DNA of 64,000 nt from an uncultured Pseudocitrobacter sp. (GTDB taxonomy: Bacteria; Pseudomonadota; Gammaproteobacteria; Enterobacterales; Enterobacteriaceae): contig CAJYVI010000019.1 of assembly GCA_913778145.1 (NCBI GenBank), positions 1-64,000 of the forward strand. Reading direction: 5' to 3'. The stretch's first letter is position 1, and every line of letters begins with the position of its first letter. The notes under the pieces were generated by a model that worked only from the letters and a program-made list of their open reading frames with translations, did not search any database and was not told where the DNA came from. Shown here piece after piece: positions 54,688 through 64,000 of this stretch. The position numbers and the translations under genes were made by a program.

Positions 54688-55698
54688 TTACTGTGCCGGT
54701 GATTGTTCGGCATTTACGGTCAGACGCGCAACCTGGTTAGTTCTGATAAAACGGCTCAGGTCGACAGGTTTACCCTGATACTGGATCTGTACTGCGGCCG
54801 GCGCGCCAATTTTCAGTTTGTACGGTGCCTGGCCCACGAGATTCAAGTTACCATCTTTACGCTGCATCCCGCTGAACAGTTTTTTGCCGGTCGCATCGGT
54901 GACTTCCAGCCAGCAGTCTGCGGTAAAGTTCATCACCAGCGCATTCGGGTCAGCGGCTGGCGTGGCAGGCTGAGCCGGGTCGGTTGGCAAGCCCGTTGCA
55001 GCCGGAGCGGTCGTCTGCGCGGTCGCAGCCGGGTCGACATTCGCCTGAGACGGCGCAACAACGGCGTTATTCTGCGCGTCGGTTGCTGGCGCTGGCGTTG
55101 CGGCTGTCGCTGGCGTTTGCGTCGCAGAGTTATCTGCTGGCGCAGTTGCCGGCGCGGCGGTGTCCGCTGTCGCAGGCGTGCTGGTTGCGCCGGTGTCTAA
55201 CGGCACATCCTGAGAACCGGTATTGCCACTGTTGCTCAGTTCCACAGAGGATTGATCCGCCATGGTGGTGATCTCTTCCTGCTGCGCTTTGTGGTTTTGC
55301 CACCACCACGCCACCGTCAGACCGACGACCACGAACAGCACCAGCCAGGTGAAGCTCATCAACCAGCCATCACGTTTTTTACGACGTTTGCCCAGCGAGA
55401 AGCTCTGCATCGGCGCGACTTTCGCAGCGCGTACCGGCGCTTGCTTTTCCATCATCGGCAGCAGTTCTTCTTCAGGGATATGAACGAGGCGAGCATAAGA
55501 ACGGATATAACCACGCAGGAATGTTGATGCGAGTTCAGCGGGGGCTTTATCTTCTTCAATATCGCGAACGGTGGAAACCTTCAGGCATAAACGTTCAGCA
55601 ACCGCCTGCTGGCTGAGTCCGAGTTGTTCACGGGCGTTGCGTAAACGGGAGCCCGTGGTACGTGCTTCTTGTTGATCTGGGTTGGTTTCAGTATTCAT
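54688..55698 (-). CDS. rodZ: Cytoskeleton protein RodZ
   Basis: 336 residues (K-12: 337). N-terminal helix-turn-helix ([22 protein letters not shown], about 19-40) binds MreB; basic KRRKKRD precedes the membrane span (about 111-133); a Thr/Pro/Ala/Gln-rich periplasmic linker (about 145-250, more repetitive than the rest) leads to a beta domain ([20 protein letters not shown]). Needed for rod shape. Confidence 0.96.
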   Translation of the reverse strand: MNTETNPDQQEARTTGSRLRNAREQLGLSQQAVAERLCLKVSTVRDIEEDKAPAELASTFLRGYIRSYARLVHIPEEELLPMMEKQAPVRAAKVAPMQSFSLGKRRKKRDGWLMSFTWLVLFVVVGLTVAWWWQNHKAQQEEITTMADQSSVELSNSGNTGSQDVPLDTGATSTPATADTAAPATAPADNSATQTPATAATPAPATDAQNNAVVAPSQANVDPAATAQTTAPAATGLPTDPAQPATPAADPNALVMNFTADCWLEVTDATGKKLFSGMQRKDGNLNLVGQAPYKLKIGAPAAVQIQYQGKPVDLSRFIRTNQVARLTVNAEQSPAQ

Positions 55699-55975
55699 TC
55701 GCTACAACTGCTGGTTCGTGAAATTAAGACTCTGATGCAGACTACGCCTACACCGCGAAACATCCGATCGTTGACTTCGAACAGACAGTATAAGCTGCCC
55801 GGTTAGCGACCTCAAAACAGCACCAGAGACGGTAACGGTACTGTCATTCCTGCGCTACATACTGCCTCAATACTGGCGGAAACGCACCGTAATTATTAAC
55901 CAGATCAGTACGTTTCGCCTAATCCTTGCCCATTTAACGTCGCGCACGCCATTTCTGCCGTGCGCGAAGGCGTGA

Positions 55976-57142
55976 TTACACGGCTTTTACGTCGATAGCC
56001 TCACCCTGCATACGCTTACGCAGGGTGCGTTTGGTACGGTCAATAACGTCACCGGCCAGCTGGCCGCACGCAGCATCGATATCATCACCGCGCGTTTTAC
56101 GCACGATGGTAGTGAAACCGTATTCCATCAGTACCTTAGAGAAACGGTCGATACGGCTGTTAGAGCTACGGCCATACGGCGCGCCAGGGAACGGGTTCCA
56201 CGGAATCAAGTTGATTTTGCACGGCGTATTTTTCAGCAGCTCTGCCAACTGATGCGCGTGTTCGGTACCGTCGTTGACGTGGTCGAGCATTACGTACTCG
56301 ATGGTCACACGCCCCTGATTGGCGTTAGATTTTTCCAGATAACGGCGCACCGCCGCCAGGAAGGTTTCGATATTGTACTTTTTGTTGATCGGTACAATTT
56401 CGTCACGAATTTCATCGTTTGGCGCGTGCAGGGAAATTGCGAGCGCAACGTCAATCATATCGCCGAGTTTATCCAGTGCCGGAACCACGCCAGAGGTCGA
56501 CAGGGTAACGCGACGTTTAGACAGACCAAAACCGAAATCATCAAGCATGATTTCCATGGCAGGCACCACGTTCGTCAGGTTCAGCAACGGTTCACCCATG
56601 CCCATCATCACCACGTTGGTGATTGGACGCTGACCGGTGACTTTTGCCGCGCCAACGATTTTCGCCGCACGCCAGACCTGGCCAATAATTTCCGAAACGC
56701 GCAGGTTACGGTTAAAGCCCTGCTGCGCTGTAGAACAGAATTTACACTCTAACGCACAGCCAACCTGTGAAGAAACACACAGGGTCGCGCGGTCGTCTTC
56801 CGGAATATAAACCGTTTCAACGCGCTGATCGCCAACCGCAATCGCCCATTTGATGGTGCCATCGGAAGAACGTTGCTCTTCAACCACTTCCGGCGCACGA
56901 ATTTCAGCGACTTCTTTCAACTTATTACGCAGAACCTTGTTGATATCGGTCATATCATCAAAGTTATCGCTGCAGTAGTGATACATCCACTTCATGACCT
57001 GATCGGCACGGAAGGGTTTCTCGCCTAAGTCTTTAAAAAACTCGCGCATCTGCTGACGGTTGAGATCCAGCAGGTTAATTTTTCCATCTTTATTGGGAAC
57101 CGCCGGGATGGCGCTCTCAGGCGTGACAATTTGTTCAGACAT
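55976..57142 (-). CDS. rlmN: Dual-specificity rRNA/tRNA adenine C2-methyltransferase RlmN
   Basis: 388 residues (K-12: 384). Radical-SAM motif C-x3-C-x2-C in [17 protein letters not shown]; a helical N-terminal domain for [12 protein letters not shown] and SLHAPND are family blocks; a C-terminal Cys (AACGQL) is the methyl-relay residue. Methylates A2503 of 23S rRNA and A37 of some tRNAs. The 277-bp gap to rodZ shows no gene. Confidence 0.97.
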   Translation of the reverse strand: MSEQIVTPESAIPAVPNKDGKINLLDLNRQQMREFFKDLGEKPFRADQVMKWMYHYCSDNFDDMTDINKVLRNKLKEVAEIRAPEVVEEQRSSDGTIKWAIAVGDQRVETVYIPEDDRATLCVSSQVGCALECKFCSTAQQGFNRNLRVSEIIGQVWRAAKIVGAAKVTGQRPITNVVMMGMGEPLLNLTNVVPAMEIMLDDFGFGLSKRRVTLSTSGVVPALDKLGDMIDVALAISLHAPNDEIRDEIVPINKKYNIETFLAAVRRYLEKSNANQGRVTIEYVMLDHVNDGTEHAHQLAELLKNTPCKINLIPWNPFPGAPYGRSSNSRIDRFSKVLMEYGFTTIVRKTRGDDIDAACGQLAGDVIDRTKRTLRKRMQGEAIDVKAV

Positions 57143-57198
57143 AATCTTTACCGGCCTCGTTGTTACACGTTATGGCCCCTGGAGGGTTAATAAAAAGA

Positions 57199-57236
57199 AA
57201 CGCCCCGGGAGAGCGGTCTGCTCGTCCGGGGGCGTT
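57199..57236 (-). terminator. Terminator after ndk
   Basis: On the minus strand AACGCCCCCGG ... CCGGGGCGTTTCTTTTT is a long GC-rich hairpin with a T-run, downstream of ndk and upstream of rlmN. Confidence 0.85.
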
Positions 57237-57310
57237 GCATTGTACAAATTCTGGCGCACGGACGCCACGTCTGCACGTGGGATCCGTTAAAAAAAGATAA
57301 ATCGCCTGAA

Positions 57311-57742
57311 TTAGCGAGTGCGCGGGCAGACTTCGCCTTCACCGAAGAAGTAAGCGATTTCGCGCTGTGCGGATTCAACAGAATCGGAACCGTGGGTGCC
57401 ATTCTCAGTGAAGCTGTCAGCGTAATCTGCACGCAGAGTACCCGCCAGTGCGTTAGCCGGGTTGGTCGCCCCCAGCAGATCGCGGTGACGCTGTACCGCG
57501 TTTTCGCTTTCCAGAACGGAAACCACGATAGGGCCAGAGGTCATTAATTCAACCAGACCGTCGAAGAACGGTTTGCCATCATGCTCAGCGTAGAAACCGC
57601 GCGCCTGCTCAACGGTCAGATGCAGCATTTTGGTGCCGACGATTTTGAACCCTGCCGCTTCAAAACGTGCAAAGATGCTTCCAATAACGTTTTTTGCCAC
57701 CGCGTTTGGCTTGATGATGGAAAAAGTACGTTCAATAGCCAT
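57311..57742 (-). CDS. ndk: Nucleoside diphosphate kinase
   Basis: 143 residues, K-12 length and nearly identical as I recall. [17 protein letters not shown] at the start; the active-site His lies in ENGTHGSDS. Balances NTP and dNTP pools, so it uses the GTP made by the guaBA pathway. Terminator follows. Confidence 0.98.
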   Translation of the reverse strand: MAIERTFSIIKPNAVAKNVIGSIFARFEAAGFKIVGTKMLHLTVEQARGFYAEHDGKPFFDGLVELMTSGPIVVSVLESENAVQRHRDLLGATNPANALAGTLRADYADSFTENGTHGSDSVESAQREIAYFFGEGEVCPRTR

Positions 57743-57898
57743 GATTACCTCTGAAATGTGTTCTGTTGTTATGCATACATCGTATGACCTGGCGCGGATT
57801 ATAATGAGACAAGCTCGCCTTGCCTATGGACGAAGGTAACATTTTTTTAAAATAAAATTAGCTTTAGCAACATTCTTACGCTACATGGCGCGAAAATC

Positions 57899-60223
57899 TT
57901 AGTGGAAGGTAAAGTTTACCGTTGCTATCTGCCCGCCTTCATCCATCACCACAAGTTGATATTCTGCCGCGTTTTGTAGCGTAAGCGTCAGATTTTTTCC
58001 CGCGCTTTCCTGCGGCTCACCATTCAGGAACCACCAGCGTCGCCCTTCTCCGCCGCTGGTCTGCAGTGCAAGTGTTGCCTGAGACTCGCCGGGTGCACGC
58101 TGAATCACCGCGCCTTCTCGCACGCCAGAAAGCACTAGCGGCGGCGCGTCCTGCGATATTTGTGGTGGACAAACGGTTGAGGCGGCAGGAAGCCTGGCGG
58201 CGCGTCGCTCGCTGGCGGGAAGCCAGGGTTCAAGCGGCAGCGGCCAGACATCCAGGGTGGTTTGTTTCGCATCCGGGCAATCCGCCGCGACACGTTTTTC
58301 CTGCGCATCCAGCCAGACCGGGAAGCGAATACCGCGAATGCCTTCCTGGCCGGGCAACAGCAGCGTCGGCGGCTGGCTGCTATCCAGAAGCCAGGTCGCG
58401 AGACGGCGGCGGCAGTTCGCGTCGCCCTCCGGCAATGACTGCCCGCCCGGCCAGCAAATCGTCCCGCCGCTCACCGACGCGGGGCGTGGATCGGTGGGCA
58501 ATACGTTTTTCCCCGCGCTGGAGCGGGAAAGCAGCAGATTGCTGACCTGATTCAGGAGCGGCACCGCGCTGGCAAAACCAAACTGCCCGGCAACGGGTGT
58601 ACCGTCCGGCCTGCCGGTCCAGATACCGATACTGTAACGCGCATTCAGGCCGATTGCCCACGCATCGCGATAGCCGTAGCTGGTGCCGGTTTTCCACGCC
58701 AGCGGCACGACCAGCGGCAGCGAATCATCCGCCATCGGCTGATCTTCCCCCGCCAGAATTCGGCGAATGATCCACGCCGATCCGGGCGACAGGAGCGGGC
58801 GTTCCACCAGCGGATCGTCCGCAAGCAAACGTAAACGCCCTGCTTTGCCATGACGCGCAAAAGCGCTGTAGGCGGCTGTGATATCTGCCAGACGCGCACC
58901 CGCTCCGCCGAGGATCAACGATAAATTAGGCTCCGCGCCGGCGGGCAATATCAACGGTAAACCAGCGTTACGCAGACGCGCGGCAAACTGTTTCGGGCCG
59001 TAGGCTTCCAGAACCTGCACGGCTGGAAGGTTTAGCGATCGCACCAGCGCCTCGCTCATGCTCACCGGGCCGTGGAAACCGCTATCAAAGTTACCGGGAC
59101 GATAATCCCCCACCCGGCGCGGCACATCCTGGAGCAGCGAGGCGGGATGGATCAACCCTTCATCCATCGCCATCCCATACACAAACGGTTTTAATACCGA
59201 TCCCGGCGATCGGATCGCCGACACCATATCGATATGCCCAAATCGACTGTCGTCAGCGATGTCTGCCGATCCCACCCAGCCGCGTACCTGCATCGTACTG
59301 TTATCCACAACGATCATTGCCAGCGAACTGCGCGGCGGCAGGCGCGATTTCCAGTTGAGCGCCATCTCTTCCAGCTGGCGTTGCAGCCCGGCATCCAGCG
59401 TGGTGGTGATTTTTTCGGCCTGGCTCAGCGCCAGCACCTTGCGCGAGAAGAGCGGCGCCAGCTGCGGCATCTGCCGTGGAAACAACCAGACGGGCTCTTC
59501 GCTGGCCTCTTTCACCACCTGCGCGGGCCACACCTGCTGAGTTTGCATTCGCGCCAGCACTTTGTTGCGTGCCGCCTGCGCGCGTTCCGGCCAGCGATCC
59601 GGGCGCAAGCGGCTTGGCGCCTGCGGTAACACCGCCAGCAGCGCGGCATCAGCATAGCTCAGCTGTGCGGGCGGTTTACCCAGGTAGGCCCAGCTTGCCG
59701 CGCCCACGCCCTGCAATGTACCGCCGAAAGGTGCGCGATTGAGATAAAGGGTGAGAATTTCGCGTTTAGAAAGGTGCCACTCCAGCTGAAACGCGCGCCA
59801 GAGCTGGCGGAATTTACCGCCGAAAGTACGAGGATGAGGATCCAGCAGGCGAGCAACCTGCATGGTGAGCGTGCTGCCGCCGGAGATCACGCGCCCGGAG
59901 GTGAGATCCTGCCAGGCCGCGCGCAGGATCGATAACGGGTTTACGCCGGGATGATCCCAGAACCAGCGATCTTCATACTGAATCAGCGCGTCAAGATAGC
60001 GCGGTGAAACCTCTTCAATCGTCACTGGATAACGCCAGATCCCTTCAGCGTCAGCAAAACGCCACAGCGGTGTGCCATCCTGCGCGACCACCACGCGGGC
60101 CGGCGTCACTTCATGTAACGGCAGCGGCCAGAGACGATCAGCCCCCAGCACTGCCAGCCACAACAGCACCCCGCCCGCCGCCAGCCAAAGCCAGCGGCGT
60201 TTTATCGCAGACAACAACCGCAT
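57899..60223 (-). CDS. pbpC: Penicillin-binding protein 1C
   Basis: 774 residues (K-12: 770). Membrane anchor at about 10-30; glycosyltransferase domain with EDRWFWDHPGV, GGSTLTMQVARLL and KREILTLYLNRAPFGG; transpeptidase domain with SPGSVLKPF (active Ser) and KTGTSYGYRDAW; a C-terminal PBP1C-type domain (WWFLNGEP). Peptidoglycan synthesis enzyme, partly uncharacterised. Starts one base after the yfhM stop: one transcription unit. Confidence 0.97.
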   Translation of the reverse strand: MRLLSAIKRRWLWLAAGGVLLWLAVLGADRLWPLPLHEVTPARVVVAQDGTPLWRFADAEGIWRYPVTIEEVSPRYLDALIQYEDRWFWDHPGVNPLSILRAAWQDLTSGRVISGGSTLTMQVARLLDPHPRTFGGKFRQLWRAFQLEWHLSKREILTLYLNRAPFGGTLQGVGAASWAYLGKPPAQLSYADAALLAVLPQAPSRLRPDRWPERAQAARNKVLARMQTQQVWPAQVVKEASEEPVWLFPRQMPQLAPLFSRKVLALSQAEKITTTLDAGLQRQLEEMALNWKSRLPPRSSLAMIVVDNSTMQVRGWVGSADIADDSRFGHIDMVSAIRSPGSVLKPFVYGMAMDEGLIHPASLLQDVPRRVGDYRPGNFDSGFHGPVSMSEALVRSLNLPAVQVLEAYGPKQFAARLRNAGLPLILPAGAEPNLSLILGGAGARLADITAAYSAFARHGKAGRLRLLADDPLVERPLLSPGSAWIIRRILAGEDQPMADDSLPLVVPLAWKTGTSYGYRDAWAIGLNARYSIGIWTGRPDGTPVAGQFGFASAVPLLNQVSNLLLSRSSAGKNVLPTDPRPASVSGGTICWPGGQSLPEGDANCRRRLATWLLDSSQPPTLLLPGQEGIRGIRFPVWLDAQEKRVAADCPDAKQTTLDVWPLPLEPWLPASERRAARLPAASTVCPPQISQDAPPLVLSGVREGAVIQRAPGESQATLALQTSGGEGRRWWFLNGEPQESAGKNLTLTLQNAAEYQLVVMDEGGQIATVNFTFH

Positions 60224-60224
60224 A

Positions 60225-63200
60225 TTACGGCGTGACGATCAGCGGGCCATCCGCCTGGCCGGTGGCACGCCACTGCGGCACATACATCGATTCCACCTGC
60301 GGCTGCGGCAATTGATACGTGCCTGGCATCACCGCGCGCGCCAGATAAACCAGCGTGACCGGCTGGTTCTGATTGACGGCAACGGCCGCTACAAAGCGAT
60401 CGTCGCGGAATTCCATATGCTGAATATCCGCCTGTTGCATCTGGTTGATCAGATTCTGCGCTTCGCCTGCGTTATCCGCCAGGCTGGCGCTGCTGTTTGC
60501 CAGGTTCTGATTTTCCAGCTCCAGCCCGGCGGGCAGCATATCGACCACCAGCGCGTCCGGTACGTTCTGGCTGGCGTTAATCTCGAGGCGCACCAGCACC
60601 AGGTCACCGCTGCGCAGCGAAGAGATAGCTTTCGGCCTTCCGTCGGTACCCAGGATCTGCCGTTCAATCTGCAACACGTTGCTGACCGGCTCCGACGAAT
60701 ACTCCGGATACCCGGTGGCATCGAGGCGCAACCACAGCGGCTGCGTGCCGTTGTTCGTTACCTGCAATGCGCCCAGTTGATCCGCATCCAGATTACGGGT
60801 TTGTGCTTTATCGCTCTGCAACGGCGCGGCCTCCAGCGACGTTTGCGCCTGCCAGTTGCCCGGCAAATCGGCAAGGCTGCGGCCTGCCAGGAACAGCGCG
60901 TTGCTTTCCTGCGTGGATAACCAACGCTCGCCAAACGCCTGTTCAGAGAGTGTTTGCAGCAGCGTGTTCTGCGCATCCGGCAGCAGTTTGTTCTCTTCCA
61001 TCAACGCCAGCATCAGCGCGTTATCACGCAGCACGCTGCCGTAGTCGCCAATCCAACGCTGCTTGTCGGCACGCGGCGTTTTCAGCGCCAGTTGAATGGC
61101 TTCTTCACTACGCGGCGCATCACCCATCGCTTTCAGCGCCACGCCCAGTTGCATCAGCGACAGACCCGATTTCGCCTGTGCGTGACGCCCCCAGATTTCG
61201 CGCAGCGCGCCGAGCGGCGCTTTCTGCTGACGCGCCAGCACCTGCGCGGCATACGCCTGCACGGCAAAGCGGCTGGCGGCAATATCATCGCTGTAGCGAA
61301 GGGTCATCAGCCCCGGCTCCTGCAAATAACGCAGCAGACGGTTATTACCTTTGTTAATGGCGTCTGCCGGTACGCTGTAACCCTGTTCGCCCGCGCGCAC
61401 CAGGAAGTCCATCGCGTAGGCGGTCAGCCAGTTTTCTTCGGGGCCTTCTTTATCCCACAGGGCGAAACCGCCATCCTGACGCTGCATTTGCAGTATCCGC
61501 GAAATCCCCACATCTATCGCCGCCCGGCGTTGTTCATCGCTGTTGCCGATAATGCCGAGCGTTTTAAGCTGTGCGGCATTGGTATAAAGCGACGGGAAGA
61601 GACCGCTGGCGGTCTGCTCCAGGCAGCCGTAAGGATACGCTTTCAGCTCACGAATATAGCGCGCCAGGTTCAGCGGCGGTTTACCGCTCAGCAGCAGTTG
61701 CCCCTGAACCGTTGCCGGGGAGAAATTCGCCAGAGAGTCCGGCGGCACGTTCCAGCTTTCGCCAGGCTGCAGCGCGGCCCCCATGTTCACCGTCTGCGCA
61801 GGGAAGGCCGGGCGTACGCCCAGCTTCCAGGATTTGCTGACAGGCGGCAGCGTTTCACCCGGCAGTTCCAGGCCACTCACCGTGATATCGACCTGACCAT
61901 CGCCAAATCCTTCTTTGGCGCTGACCGGCACAAACTGAATGTTGCGCACACCCGGCTTTAACGTAATTGGCGCAGGCTGTGCGCCCTCAAGCTGGATAAG
62001 CCCGCTCGCCGCCAGTTGAACATTCAGCGTTTGCGTTTTATCCGTCAGGTTAGTGATATCCAGCGTCAAACGCGCGGTATCGCCGCCTGCCAGGAAGCGC
62101 GGCATGTTCAGCTCTGCAATTACCGGCGCGGCAACCACCACTTTATCTTCGCTGCTGCCAAAGTCTTCATCGGTCCACGCCTGCGCCATTACGCGCAGTT
62201 CGCCGTTGAAATCGCCAATCGGCAGCGTGACGGTGCCTTCGCCGTTTTCATCAAGCGTTACCGGCTGGGCCTGTTGCGCGATAATGGTGACGTGGTTGAC
62301 CGGCGGTTTACCACCGCGTTTCAGCTCATCGCCATCACCACCAAAACGCAGGCTCGCCAGACGCCCCTGCCCTTCAATCACCTGGCCGTAAATATCATAA
62401 ATATCCGCGCCGTAGCGTTTCTGGCCGAAGAAGCCCTGCCACGGATCGGGGGTGGTGTAATCAGTAATGTTCAGCACGCCGCTGTCCACCGCCGAAAGCA
62501 GCACATTCACCTGTTTCGGCGCTGCGCCTTCTTTGCGGTCGACTTTCACTTTCACGGTCAACGGCTGATTCGGGCGCATTTTCGCCGGTGCATCAAGGGC
62601 AATATTCAGACGACGGTTCTCATCGCCGAGCGGCAGATGCAGTACACCGACCGCGCGTTTCGGCGTGGCGGAACGCGATTTATCGCCCGGACGCACCACC
62701 AGCGTACTTAAATAGAGGTCATGACGATTCCAGCTTTTATCCACCGGAATGGTGAGATCCAGCCCTTCCGCCGGAACGGTTATCTCCTGCCACCACAACG
62801 GACCTTCGCTCGATTCCACCATCGCATAGCCTTTACCCGCCGCCGGGGCGGCAACGTGCAGCTTGATAGTATCGCCCGGTTTATAGGACGGTTTATCCAG
62901 CTTCATGGTCACGCGATCCGGGCGCGCTGTGCCGCTGCCGTCGCTGTTATCCTGCCAGCTGTAACCGGCCCAGAAACGCACGCTGCTCAGGGTATCGTCC
63001 GGCCCTTTCACTTCCAGACGATACGCGCCCCACTCAACCGGGAAACTGACCTTGCCGGTTTCATCGGCTTTCAGGTTAAGGCTCTCTTCGCCTTCCACCA
63101 GGTCTTTCTGGTCGAACTGGGATTTCCAGCCCTCGTCTTCTGACCAGTTCCAGTAGTAATCACGACGTTCGCGGATCAGGCGCACCTGCAAGCCCTCAAC

Positions 63201-64000
63201 CGCTTTGCGCTCGCCCTGCGCATTGGCATAAACGATATCAAACGCGGCCTGGCTGTCTTCGTCGACAATCGGCTGATTCACGGTGGTATCGGTGCGATAG
63301 TCATACACTGCTTTGCTGGCGAACTGCGGGCGAATCCCCGGCAGTTCCGGCGCAGGCCAGATAGCCTGTTCGGCACGACGCGTCACCGGACGGCCACCGG
63401 ATTCCAGCAGGCTGGCCTGTAAAATAACCTGCAACGGAGAGTGTGTTTCCTGCCACTGGCTGGAGGTGATGACCTCTCCGCGCCCTTTTTCATCCAGCGT
63501 CAGGCTGGCTTCATCCAGACTGCGCGAAAGATTCTGTTCAGCAATATCGCCAAACTGGAAGCCCGGCAGCACGGCCACCGCATCACGCAGCGGACGCAGG
63601 AACAGTTTGCCCTGTAAGGTGTTGCCATTGGCCGGCGCGCCGTAGAGGTAGTAACCGACAACGCCAAACTTCACGTCATCTTCTGGTGCCAGCGGCGCTT
63701 TCTCAACGCTCAGGTTAAGCGCCAGACGTTCTGGCATGAAATCTTCAACGTGGAAATCCCACTCCTGACGCTGGTTATCGCCGGTATTGGCGCGAATATG
63801 CCACATCCCGGTCGCCGCGCCGCTATCGAGCGGATAGCTCAACTGATACAAACCGTTCACCGGTTTGCTGACCACGCTGCGCACCACCTGGCCGTCGGGT
63901 TTCACCACGTCGATTTTGATCGGTTGTTCCGCCAGCGGTTTGCCATCGCCATCGCGCAGCAGGCCGTTAAGAATGACCGTTTCGCCAGGGCGATAGAGAT
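60225..64000 (-). CDS. yfhM: Alpha-2-macroglobulin-like lipoprotein YfhM, C-terminal part
   Basis: The frame is open to the right edge; about 1,257 codons are visible of a protein expected near 1,650 residues. Visible parts: MG domains, bait-region section (DYTTPDPWQGFFGQKRYG), the thioester motif YGCLEQ, the alpha-helical complement-like domain (KEGPEENWLTAYAMDFLVRAG), and the receptor-binding-like end. It traps proteases in the periplasm and works next to PbpC in cell-wall repair. The N-terminal lipoprotein part is outside the window. Confidence 0.95.
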   Translation of the reverse strand, partial: LYRPGETVILNGLLRDGDGKPLAEQPIKIDVVKPDGQVVRSVVSKPVNGLYQLSYPLDSGAATGMWHIRANTGDNQRQEWDFHVEDFMPERLALNLSVEKAPLAPEDDVKFGVVGYYLYGAPANGNTLQGKLFLRPLRDAVAVLPGFQFGDIAEQNLSRSLDEASLTLDEKGRGEVITSSQWQETHSPLQVILQASLLESGGRPVTRRAEQAIWPAPELPGIRPQFASKAVYDYRTDTTVNQPIVDEDSQAAFDIVYANAQGERKAVEGLQVRLIRERRDYYWNWSEDEGWKSQFDQKDLVEGEESLNLKADETGKVSFPVEWGAYRLEVKGPDDTLSSVRFWAGYSWQDNSDGSGTARPDRVTMKLDKPSYKPGDTIKLHVAAPAAGKGYAMVESSEGPLWWQEITVPAEGLDLTIPVDKSWNRHDLYLSTLVVRPGDKSRSATPKRAVGVLHLPLGDENRRLNIALDAPAKMRPNQPLTVKVKVDRKEGAAPKQVNVLLSAVDSGVLNITDYTTPDPWQGFFGQKRYGADIYDIYGQVIEGQGRLASLRFGGDGDELKRGGKPPVNHVTIIAQQAQPVTLDENGEGTVTLPIGDFNGELRVMAQAWTDEDFGSSEDKVVVAAPVIAELNMPRFLAGGDTARLTLDITNLTDKTQTLNVQLAASGLIQLEGAQPAPITLKPGVRNIQFVPVSAKEGFGDGQVDITVSGLELPGETLPPVSKSWKLGVRPAFPAQTVNMGAALQPGESWNVPPDSLANFSPATVQGQLLLSGKPPLNLARYIRELKAYPYGCLEQTASGLFPSLYTNAAQLKTLGIIGNSDEQRRAAIDVGISRILQMQRQDGGFALWDKEGPEENWLTAYAMDFLVRAGEQGYSVPADAINKGNNRLLRYLQEPGLMTLRYSDDIAASRFAVQAYAAQVLARQQKAPLGALREIWGRHAQAKSGLSLMQLGVALKAMGDAPRSEEAIQLALKTPRADKQRWIGDYGSVLRDNALMLALMEENKLLPDAQNTLLQTLSEQAFGERWLSTQESNALFLAGRSLADLPGNWQAQTSLEAAPLQSDKAQTRNLDADQLGALQVTNNGTQPLWLRLDATGYPEYSSEPVSNVLQIERQILGTDGRPKAISSLRSGDLVLVRLEINASQNVPDALVVDMLPAGLELENQNLANSSASLADNAGEAQNLINQMQQADIQHMEFRDDRFVAAVAVNQNQPVTLVYLARAVMPGTYQLPQPQVESMYVPQWRATGQADGPLIVTP

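Noticed and set aside
60954..62711. Long plus-strand frames opposite yfhM (for example 60954-61961 and 62016-62711)
   Set aside because: They lie fully inside yfhM, have no ribosome sites and no domains, and are rich in Arg/His/Gln as antisense shadows are.

Overview
ORGANISM. The right half of the window is the conserved enterobacterial block guaA-guaB / xseA ... yfgJ-der-bamB-yfgM-hisS-ispG-rodZ-rlmN-ndk-pbpC-yfhM, in Escherichia/Salmonella order. As remembered from E. coli K-12, GuaB, XseA and Ndk are nearly identical, while Der, BamB, RodZ and PbpC differ at many positions. REP-type palindromes are present. This fits the Escherichia-Citrobacter-Salmonella group. A Citrobacter or a divergent Escherichia seems more likely than E. 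coli K-12 or Salmonella, but I cannot fix the species.

REGION 1 (1 to about 33,570): most of an epsilon15/phiV10-type podovirus prophage, integrated at the 3' end of guaA with its integrase beside guaA. The prophage continues left of base 1. Tailspike and lysis genes are not seen and should lie there. From right to left it holds: integrase (-); a rightward early operon (+, 28,027-32,119) with small proteins, a YqaJ-type exonuclease plus RecT annealing protein, an AlpA-like excisionase candidate, a 38-residue Trp-rich membrane peptide, a PerC-like protein and an MT-A70 adenine methyltransferase; the immunity region (cI + / cro -) with three operators; a leftward early operon (26,749 to 21,487) of replication and accessory proteins; a LexA-box-driven UmuD'-like gene; terminase; a divergent membrane moron (+); a 0.77 kb stretch with an Ash-like frame and strong inverted repeats; and the head, tail and ejection operon (17,680 to 804), which converges on a BRO-type antirepressor (+).

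CONTROL OF THE PROPHAGE. A 17-bp palindrome, consensus ATTACC-N5-GGTAAT, occurs about 12 times, almost only in gene-free gaps: three copies between cI and cro, and others ahead of both early operons, terS, the head operon, the 17.8-kb transcript and int. I read it as the operator of a prophage-wide repressor regulon. Two of the control regions have the same layout (operator, 10 bp, CATATCTATTGA, 23 bp, operator). Separately, a perfect 12-bp palindrome GTGACATGTCAC lies at the end of three accessory genes.

REGION 2 (33,569-38,220): guaA and guaB (GMP synthesis, one operon, with a PurR operator) and the divergent xseA (exonuclease VII large subunit).

REGION 3 (38,306-48,112): an intimin-type surface island, sinH-sinI-ratA, between xseA and yfgJ, the position of the Salmonella CS54 island. 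SinH is an inverse autotransporter. SinI shares modules with both SinH and RatA. RatA is about 2,150 residues with seven Ig/lectin-like repeats.

REGION 4 (48,319-64,000): housekeeping genes, all on the minus strand: zinc-ribbon YfgJ, Der GTPase, BamB, YfgM, HisS, IspG, RodZ, RlmN, Ndk, PbpC and the C-terminal 1,257 codons of the alpha-2-macroglobulin YfhM, which runs off the right edge.
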